This document shows positions 39,703 through 44,920 of a stretch of DNA of 48,639 bases, piece after piece; the first letter of the stretch is position 1; each line of letters opens with the position of its first letter. A program made the translations under genes and the position numbers. This stretch comes from a virus, in IMG/VR virus record IMGVR_UViG_3300030202_001027, positions 1-48,639 of that record. The stretch is one strand, 5' to 3'. The notes below the pieces were generated by a model. The model was given only the letters and a program-made list of their open reading frames with translations, did not search any database and had not been told where the DNA came from.

Positions 39703-40287
39703 TTAAGCCGCTTCATCTCGACCTGCTTCTATCTCGCTGTAATTGGGAGACTGACTCGTATCTATGTTACTATAACTTGCCGACTGACTGTCGTCTATGG
39801 TAGCGTAATTCGCCGCCTGTGACGTATCGATCTCTCCCCATATCAAAAACTGACCTAAAGAAAAAGTTGCACTGACACCAGTCGGAGTTACATTTGCAGC
39901 AGAATTAGTCGTCACATCACCCAACGATGACGTAACACCCAAACCAGTAAGTTCAACAACAGCGTTGTGGAAAACGGTAACAGAGCCAAGCGCCGAAGTT
40001 GTTGCTAGGCCTGTAAGGGCTTGGTTTGCTGCGGCGTTAACCGATAGCGTGCCTAGTCCAGAAGTTACCGCCAAGCCAGTCGGCGCAACATTGGCCAGAG
40101 CTGTAACAGTCAGCGAGCCAATGCCAGATGTAATCGCCAAGCCAGCAGGAGAAACATTGTTGTCGCATTGCAGACTTACTGTGCCTAAACCAGAAGTAAC
40201 CGCCAGACCTGTTGGCTCGACTGGAAGAGCAGTACCCCAAGCACCTTCGTTCCATGTGCCTCTGCCCCAGCCGTTAATATTAGCCAT
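39703..40287 (-). CDS. Repeat-containing tail protein, 194 aa
   Basis: It begins MANINGWGRGTWNEGAWG, a motif shared by small marine phage tail proteins. Six 22-residue beta repeats follow (residues 23-154; core PTGLAVTSGLGTVSL), then three 11-residue units like IDTSQSPNYSE and an acidic end. The repeats would stack as a fibre or bind surfaces. One such unit also ends the 103-aa protein at 13931-14242. It lies beside the tail fibre and the serine recombinase. Exact function unknown; adhesin or fibre accessory is likely. Confidence 0.65.
   Translation of the reverse strand: MANINGWGRGTWNEGAWGTALPVEPTGLAVTSGLGTVSLQCDNNVSPAGLAITSGIGSLTVTALANVAPTGLAVTSGLGTLSVNAAANQALTGLATTSALGSVTVFHNAVVELTGLGVTSSLGDVTTNSAANVTPTGVSATFSLGQFLIWGEIDTSQAANYATIDDSQSASYSNIDTSQSPNYSEIEAGRDEAA
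39826..40221 (-). repeat. Six 66-base coding repeats
   Basis: Six in-frame units of 22 codons. Protein similarity is higher than DNA similarity, so they are old duplications kept by selection. Conserved positions are P/L-T-G-L, T-S-x-L-G and a hydrophobic strand. Confidence 0.75.
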
Positions 40288-40424
40288 TAAAGATCCGCCT
40301 TCGCATCTTCAAGTTGCGTCCTGACGTTGGTCAGCTCTTCTCGCACAGGCTCTGTAATAAAGTCCAATAGCAAGATCGCATCGAGCTTAACAATCGCAGC
40401 TTCAATTTTTTGTTTGCTTGTCAT
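40287..40424 (-). CDS. Small hypothetical protein, 45 aa
   Basis: Frame MTSKQKIEAAIVKLDAILLL to AKADL; the stop TAA shares a base with the ATG of the tail repeat protein (TAATG). It is one amphipathic helical hairpin (residues 4-42). The ribosome-binding site is weak. Position suggests a helper coupled to the tail protein. Confidence 0.55.
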   Translation of the reverse strand: MTSKQKIEAAIVKLDAILLLDFITEPVREELTNVRTQLEDAKADL

Positions 40425-40442
40425 GGCTAGATTCTAACTCAT

Positions 40443-41249
40443 TTAAGTTAAGTTTGAACCCAAACCCTGAAACTTACGATTAAGGATCTTGTCAACTTTG
40501 TTAGGCGTAAAGTTTTCATATCCAGCATGAGTGTTCGCAATTTGCTTGGCAGTTCTCCTAACCCCAAGTCCGCGTTTTTTGCATTGATAAATTGTCCTGA
40601 TCACCGCCTGCTCTTCAGGAACCTCGACTAGCTTCTTGCGAGTCTTCATCCGGTTGCCATGCTTGAGCTTTTCTTCCTCAAAGCAATAACCAAACGGCGC
40701 CGACCCACCAATCGAATATCCACGTTGCGCCCAAGAGATTTTGCCCTCAGCAAACTTCTTCTTAGTGTTCTCGAACTCCATCTCAGCGACGGCAGATAAC
40801 ACCATCAGCATGATCTGGTTAACCAAGGCGTTCATGTCGTACTTAGAGTTTAACCCCTTGGCGGCAATCTCCTTGGGGTACACGATTGGCATGTCGCCAA
40901 ACTGCTCACACAGATAGAAGGTCACGCCGCATGATTCAAAGTGTGGGATCGTCGCCATCAAATCTTTGCAGCTTCTAGACAGTCGGTCCATTCTGGTTGA
41001 CACAATAATGTCGTACTCGTCCATCACATCTGTCATGGCTCGACATTGTTCGCGCTCCAAAATCGGAACAGTGCCTGAGACACCAGAGTCCGCAAACCAG
41101 TCAGTCACTTCTTTGTTGAATTTCTCTTTGACAAACTCAGAGATCAATTCCTTCTGAGTGTCAATTGAGATTCCGTTCTCAGACTGCTCGATGGTAGACA
41201 CGCGACAGTAGCCATAGATGTTGCGGATCTGTTTTTTAGGATTGCTCAT
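40443..41249 (-). CDS. Serine recombinase (resolvase/invertase family)
   Basis: A 268-aa site-specific recombinase. Catalytic Ser18 lies in YGYCRVSTIEQ; DSGVSGT (54-60) and RMDRLSRS (86-93) supply the active-site Asp/Ser and Arg residues. A helix E region (about 135-165) is followed by the recombinase-type domain (GYSIGGSAPFGYCF, PEEQAVIRTIY) and a helix-turn-helix-like end (GVRRTAKQIANTH). It is larger than a minimal resolvase and smaller than a large serine integrase. Roles may be integration, dimer resolution or inversion of nearby tail genes. It overlaps the 77-aa gene by four bases (ATGA). No attachment site could be defined. Confidence 0.85.
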   Translation of the reverse strand: MSNPKKQIRNIYGYCRVSTIEQSENGISIDTQKELISEFVKEKFNKEVTDWFADSGVSGTVPILEREQCRAMTDVMDEYDIIVSTRMDRLSRSCKDLMATIPHFESCGVTFYLCEQFGDMPIVYPKEIAAKGLNSKYDMNALVNQIMLMVLSAVAEMEFENTKKKFAEGKISWAQRGYSIGGSAPFGYCFEEEKLKHGNRMKTRKKLVEVPEEQAVIRTIYQCKKRGLGVRRTAKQIANTHAGYENFTPNKVDKILNRKFQGLGSNLT

Positions 41250-41479
41250 TTAATGCCTCCAACAAAACCATACTTGGTCAGCTCGTCATGCAGGCGCTGC
41301 CAATCAATGTTGAGTGGCTCTCGCCCCTTCGCGTAATCTCCCAGCAGCAGCTGCCCATCTTTAAGCAACTGCACTGAGCGATAATTTTTTGGCGCACCCT
41401 CAAGCTGAATATCAATGTCATGCTTGCGGCAGGTACGCCGCACGCGATTGTAAAAAACTTTCTTTAATGCTGCGCTCAT
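41246..41479 (-). CDS. Small basic hypothetical protein, 77 aa
   Basis: Not recognised. It begins MSAALKKVFYNRVRRTCRKH, then IQLEGAPKNYRSVQLLKDGQ and a helix (IDWQRLHDELTKYG). Basic and soluble. ATG overlaps the upstream stop (TAATG) and its stop overlaps the recombinase start, so three genes are coupled. It may be the recombinase's directionality or accessory factor; this rests on coupling only. Confidence 0.6.
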   Translation of the reverse strand: MSAALKKVFYNRVRRTCRKHDIDIQLEGAPKNYRSVQLLKDGQLLLGDYAKGREPLNIDWQRLHDELTKYGFVGGIK

Positions 41480-41655
41480 TATGCTGCCTCCAAAGATTCA
41501 ATGGGAAGAGCAAGCTCGCCGGAAGCCGTCTTGGTGTAGTCGCTAGGATCTACACACTTGAGCTGGGCATAATCTTCTCCGCCAATTGTTCTAAAGCCTA
41601 ACACTACGAAGTGTCCTGCTACTTTGCCCTTTACGATTTGGTTTACTTCAAACAT
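41479..41655 (-). CDS. Small hypothetical protein, 58 aa
   Basis: ATG 41653-41655 with CGGAG upstream (leader ACCGGAGA); stop TAA shares a base with the next ATG. It reads MFEVNQIVKGKVAGHFVVLG, then FRTIGGEDYAQLKCVDPSDY and an acidic end: a compact beta-barrel-like pattern. First gene after the GACACG-type promoter at 41688-41715. Function unknown; possible small regulator of the recombinase operon. Confidence 0.65.
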   Translation of the reverse strand: MFEVNQIVKGKVAGHFVVLGFRTIGGEDYAQLKCVDPSDYTKTASGELALPIESLEAA

Positions 41656-41687
41656 TTTTTTCTCCGGTTTTGTTAAGCAATGTGAAC

Positions 41688-41715
41688 ATTATATGGATTG
41701 CGTGTCGATGTGCAA
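41688..41715 (-). promoter_or_regulatory. Promoter with GACACG spacer element for the recombinase operon
   Basis: Minus strand: TTGCAC (41710-41715), 16-base spacer with ATCGACACG, perfect TATAAT (41688-41693). It fires away from the plus-strand promoter at 41750-41778. Confidence 0.7.
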
Positions 41716-41749
41716 GCGTTTATTTAACATTATGTTCATGTATATAAAG

Positions 41750-41778
41750 TTGCATCTAGACACGGCATGTGGTAGGCT
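41750..41778 (+). promoter_or_regulatory. Promoter with GACACG spacer element for the plus-strand cassette
   Basis: Plus strand: TTGCAT (41750-41755), a 17-base spacer CTAGACACGGCATGTGG, TAGGCT (41773-41778). The -10 box is weak, which suits activator control. The leader to the first gene contains CGGAGA. Confidence 0.6.
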
Positions 41779-41810
41779 GTCTGTATATTCACAAAAACGG
41801 AGATATGAAT

Positions 41811-42059
41811 ATGAAGCTACCTAACAAGATTACTCAAGGTTGGCTCGACAGCAAAGGCTACGAAGCTGGAATGATGTATCGCAACCATGGCGGTTGGCGT
41901 CTTGTTATTCTGCTCAAGCGCGGGCGCAAGTGGGCCAGCTTGGTAGAGCAGGGACCAATCGGCGGAATCAACAAACGGTTCAAGGTCAAGATGTCTGAGC
42001 TAGACAATAACTTTCAGCCGCTCAAGATTGTGCGCGGCAAAACAAGGAGGGCGGCATGA
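41811..42059 (+). CDS. Small basic hypothetical protein, 82 aa
   Basis: Not recognised. A longer frame starts upstream, but ATG 41811 lies eight bases after CGGAG and past the promoter. It reads MKLPNKITQGWLDSKGYEAG, then WRLVILLKRGRKWASLVEQG, and is basic (KTRRAA end): beta-rich and possibly nucleic-acid binding. It is the first gene of the accessory cassette and overlaps the 571-aa gene by four bases (ATGA), so the two are coupled. Confidence 0.6.
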   Translation: MKLPNKITQGWLDSKGYEAGMMYRNHGGWRLVILLKRGRKWASLVEQGPIGGINKRFKVKMSELDNNFQPLKIVRGKTRRAA

Positions 42060-43771
42060 AGGGATATAAATCACTGGAGACTACAAGAGATTTTGTGAAG
42101 GATCAGGCGAAACATTTGAGGAAGGCGTTAAAGGTATTTAGAAAGACTTGCAGCAAGCAAACTTTTCAAACCTGCGTTTCTCCGACTTTTCTTAAACTTT
42201 CAAGCATGGACGACTTAACTTGGGAATCTTACATTGCTTGCGAAAATCAAATCTCAAGAACAATGGGCAACCACTTGGGTGCAAACTACATGTACTCAAC
42301 AATGATGTTACATTCGGTGGACTTGAACAGCGAATGTTTAAGCAATTTTGACGGGCAACAGGTTTGGAAAGGCTCTGCTCCTTTTCTTAGAAATGCTTTG
42401 CATACCGCGATTTGGGATCGTGAAGAAATAGGAATTAATGACCCCAGCAAATATATGAAAGCCGACGGCAAGGAAGCTGTCAGCATGAAAGCACGTTTTG
42501 GGAATGGCATGGATGAATCTGCAAAAGAAAACTTGCTGAAAATAATTGAAATAGCCGAGTCGCAATGCTCGCTGTCGAAAATGATAAATGGAATAGAACC
42601 TGCATCGAGCACTTTGACAGGCGAGTCTCGCGTTTACATGCCGCTTCAATATGAAAGCTCAGAAAAAACCCAAGAAATCCTTCGATGCATTGAAGGCAAT
42701 TTTGACAGGAGGTCTTTGGATCAATATTTTTACACAACTGATCGAGTCGTCATCTATCCAGAGTCTGTTGACTTGTTAACAAGCATTTTTGAAGCCGATT
42801 ATCATCTTGACGGTTTTGAGCTAGACACTTCTTTAAAAGATTTTATTTTAATGATGCCAGAAGGGTTTGAGATTAATGGAATAGAAGTTCCTTCTATTCA
42901 GGTTTCAATAAGCTCTAGATATCAAAGAAACATCTCGCTGTATTCTTACGTCAGGGACGCTTTGGAAAAAAGGTGCAGAGACTTTGGCGCAGGTGAACTT
43001 TATCACAGTGTTATTGAACAGTATAAAATCAAACAGGTCAGCGCTAAAAATGTTTTTGAAATTGCAAATAAATATATTGGCATTCATGGGACTAGCTTAG
43101 ATAAATGGACACAAGAATCGATTGCAAAGTTTGAGGATGAAATCGAAGAAACGGGACAAAGTTTTGATGAAGCCTTAGAGGCGATAAATTTGCGTGAAAA
43201 CTTTGAGACTGAAATAGTGCTGAAAGGTGGAGGCGCTTACGCTAACTTGGGGTTGGGCGCTTTCTTCAATGCTGTCAACGCTGACAAAGATCCTGAGTCC
43301 GAAAAACAATTTTTGGAAAACAATTATTCAAACGACGGACACCAAAACCAAGAGGCGGCAGATAGGCTTGCTGACATTTGCAAACTGATCTGCTCAGTCT
43401 TGGTGTACTGCCAAGCTCTAGGAGATGAGGTGCTGCACAAGGGCGTACCGTTCAAGAAGGACAATGTCATCAAGCTGTCAAAGAACGCTAACAAGAAGAA
43501 AGGTACAACCTCGATGACCCTGCGAGGTCCGAAAGGATTCTCGTCGAAGAGGGCGCAAAGCCATTACCGCAAGTGGCACTTCAGGACGCTAAAGGATGAG
43601 CGCTTCTACCAAAGTGATGAGTGGAAGGACAAGCCAAGGGGTAGCCGCGTGGTGTTCGTTAGGGACTCCGTAGTTAATCGAGACGTTAGCCCGCATGTCC
43701 TGACTGACGGCACAAACGTGGAGGACAAGGTTATGACTGCTGAAATGTCCAAGGAGGCAAACAATGGGTAA
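42056..43771 (+). CDS. 571-aa accessory protein, C-terminus like the AcrVA2 superfamily
   Basis: Not assigned with certainty. The C-terminal ~135 residues follow an order I recall from the anti-CRISPR AcrVA2 and its phage relatives: a helix ICKLICSVLVYCQA (441-454), then LHKGVPF (460-466), a basic linker, HYRKWHFRTL (503-512) and PRGSRVVFVRDSVVN (527-541). LKDFILMMPEGFEINGIEV (260-278) may match its N-terminal beta part. The first ~440 residues are otherwise unknown and mostly helical. No membrane segment. Base composition becomes GC-richer after about 43380, as if two parts were joined. It is the main gene of a plus-strand cassette with a regulated promoter inside minus-strand DNA, typical of a defence or anti-defence island. 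An alternative is a generic conserved phage protein of this superfamily. Confidence 0.55.
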   Translation: MKGYKSLETTRDFVKDQAKHLRKALKVFRKTCSKQTFQTCVSPTFLKLSSMDDLTWESYIACENQISRTMGNHLGANYMYSTMMLHSVDLNSECLSNFDGQQVWKGSAPFLRNALHTAIWDREEIGINDPSKYMKADGKEAVSMKARFGNGMDESAKENLLKIIEIAESQCSLSKMINGIEPASSTLTGESRVYMPLQYESSEKTQEILRCIEGNFDRRSLDQYFYTTDRVVIYPESVDLLTSIFEADYHLDGFELDTSLKDFILMMPEGFEINGIEVPSIQVSISSRYQRNISLYSYVRDALEKRCRDFGAGELYHSVIEQYKIKQVSAKNVFEIANKYIGIHGTSLDKWTQESIAKFEDEIEETGQSFDEALEAINLRENFETEIVLKGGGAYANLGLGAFFNAVNADKDPESEKQFLENNYSNDGHQNQEAADRLADICKLICSVLVYCQALGDEVLHKGVPFKKDNVIKLSKNANKKKGTTSMTLRGPKGFSSKRAQSHYRKWHFRTLKDERFYQSDEWKDKPRGSRVVFVRDSVVNRDVSPHVLTDGTNVEDKVMTAEMSKEANNG

Positions 43772-43979
43772 GGTGATTTACGGGGTGTTTGATAACTCGA
43801 TGTGGGAGCTACATGTGCATGTTCGGATCAACGGAGAGGAGGGTTATGTGAGACACGTTAAGTGTGACGATAACAAGTTTCCTCAACTCATTAGTAGCAA
43901 GGCAAATAACTTTGACAAAGAGGGTGAAAACTATCGAGTCTATCTGGACGGCGAGCTAGTGCATCAGTCACAAAACTAA
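43764..43979 (+). CDS. Small hypothetical protein, 71 aa
   Basis: Not recognised. It reads MGKVIYGVFDNSMWELHVHV, then NGEEGYVRHVKCDDNKFPQL and VYLDGELVHQSQN, and is beta-rich. AAGGAGG lies eight bases before ATG 43764; it overlaps the 571-aa gene by eight bases. Its stop shares a base with the micro-protein start. Likely partner or regulator of the 571-aa protein. Confidence 0.6.
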   Translation: MGKVIYGVFDNSMWELHVHVRINGEEGYVRHVKCDDNKFPQLISSKANNFDKEGENYRVYLDGELVHQSQN

Positions 43980-44068
43980 TGATTGAGTTTTTGTTTTGCA
44001 TTGTGATCGCGGGGTTGGTTGTTTTACAGTTGGCTGTGTTGTCTTGGCTTTGGAATAACCGCCGCTAA
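43979..44068 (+). CDS. Single-TM micro-protein, 29 aa
   Basis: ATG 43979-43981 overlaps the previous stop (TAATG); stop TAA at 44066-44068. It is one membrane helix (IEFLFCIVIAGLVVLQLAVL, residues 2-21) with a positive end WLWNNRR. Translational coupling and good topology support a real gene, but it is very short. Could be a membrane anchor, toxin or holin-like peptide. Confidence 0.5.
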   Translation: MIEFLFCIVIAGLVVLQLAVLSWLWNNRR

Positions 44069-44099
44069 AACTTTGTGAGAGTATCGAGCTTATTAGTTT

Positions 44100-44128
44100 G
44101 GTGTCGGGGTGTTTGTTACACCGACACC
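44100..44128. terminator. Strong hairpin between convergent genes
   Basis: GGTGTCGG (44100-44107) pairs with CCGACACC (44121-44128), with an inner TGT/ACA pair after a two-base bulge and a five-base loop. It lies between the plus-strand cassette and the minus-strand 260-aa gene, so it is likely a convergent terminator, though no U-run follows. Confidence 0.5.
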
Positions 44129-44134
44129 TGCGGC

Positions 44135-44917
44135 TCACATCCCACCGCCAATTCTTTGCATTCTAGGACCAGAAGGTTTGTAATCTGGGTGTTGCTGGCC
44201 TTGCAGGAAGACGTTACCAGTCGCCTTGTCAACCAACTGATAGTAGCGGTTACCGTCATCTCCCATAATGTTTTCTACCTGCTGGAAAGGCAGGCTCTCA
44301 ATAACTTCTCGATTAACACCCGCCGCAATAGAAGTAGCATCAGGGCGCTGGATGCTTTGGCCAAATCCGTAAGAATCCATGTCCATTCCTGAACTTATTG
44401 GACCAGCAGTCTCAAGATACTGTTGCCGTGAGAATCGTTCCATGGGAGTCATCTGGCTGAAGCCAGTTGCGCCACGGCCTTGGCCTCCCCTAAAAAGTCC
44501 CAAGCCTAGGATGCCTCCTCTACCTGCGCCTTGGCCTCGTCGTCGGCCCATGAGTCCAAAGCCAAGCGGTCCTCCTCTGCCTCTGCCCTGTCCTCCAGCA
44601 AATTGTCCTGCCATGGCCATTGGGTTTGTCATGTTGGCAAGATTGTCTTGCATGTCGGTCATACGGTTAATAGGACGAGCTATGCGATTTAAAAAATTAC
44701 CTATACGTCTTCCGCCGGGGAGGCGTTGTCCAAACTGACCTAACCTTGTAAATCCTCTGGTCATTAAGTTTTGCATTCTAGGACCAGCAAACGGTATAGA
44801 TCCGATCCCGGTTCTGTTGGCTAACATTCTGCCAAACATTTGTGGTGCTTGGCCGTAGATAGGCCCACGGTATCCGGGTCTGTAAGGTACTGGAGCTTGT
44901 CTAAATCGTGTAGCCAT
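44135..44917 (-). CDS. Gly/Arg-rich protein, paralogue of the ART protein C-terminus, 260 aa
   Basis: Residues 9-90 (VPYRPGYRGPIYGQAPQMFG, RMLANRTGIGSIPF, GRRIGNFLNRIARPINRMTD) match residues 538-650 of the 742-aa protein just upstream, so the region is duplicated. The middle is RGG/Gly-rich (QGRGRGGPLGFGLMGRRR); the C-terminal part holds NIMGDDGNRYYQLVDKATGN and ends SGPRMQRIGGGM. No catalytic residues. It follows the ART gene by three bases. Probably a virion component that shares a packaging or docking module with the ART protein; inferred. Confidence 0.6.
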   Translation of the reverse strand: MATRFRQAPVPYRPGYRGPIYGQAPQMFGRMLANRTGIGSIPFAGPRMQNLMTRGFTRLGQFGQRLPGGRRIGNFLNRIARPINRMTDMQDNLANMTNPMAMAGQFAGGQGRGRGGPLGFGLMGRRRGQGAGRGGILGLGLFRGGQGRGATGFSQMTPMERFSRQQYLETAGPISSGMDMDSYGFGQSIQRPDATSIAAGVNREVIESLPFQQVENIMGDDGNRYYQLVDKATGNVFLQGQQHPDYKPSGPRMQRIGGGM

Positions 44918-44920
44918 ATC

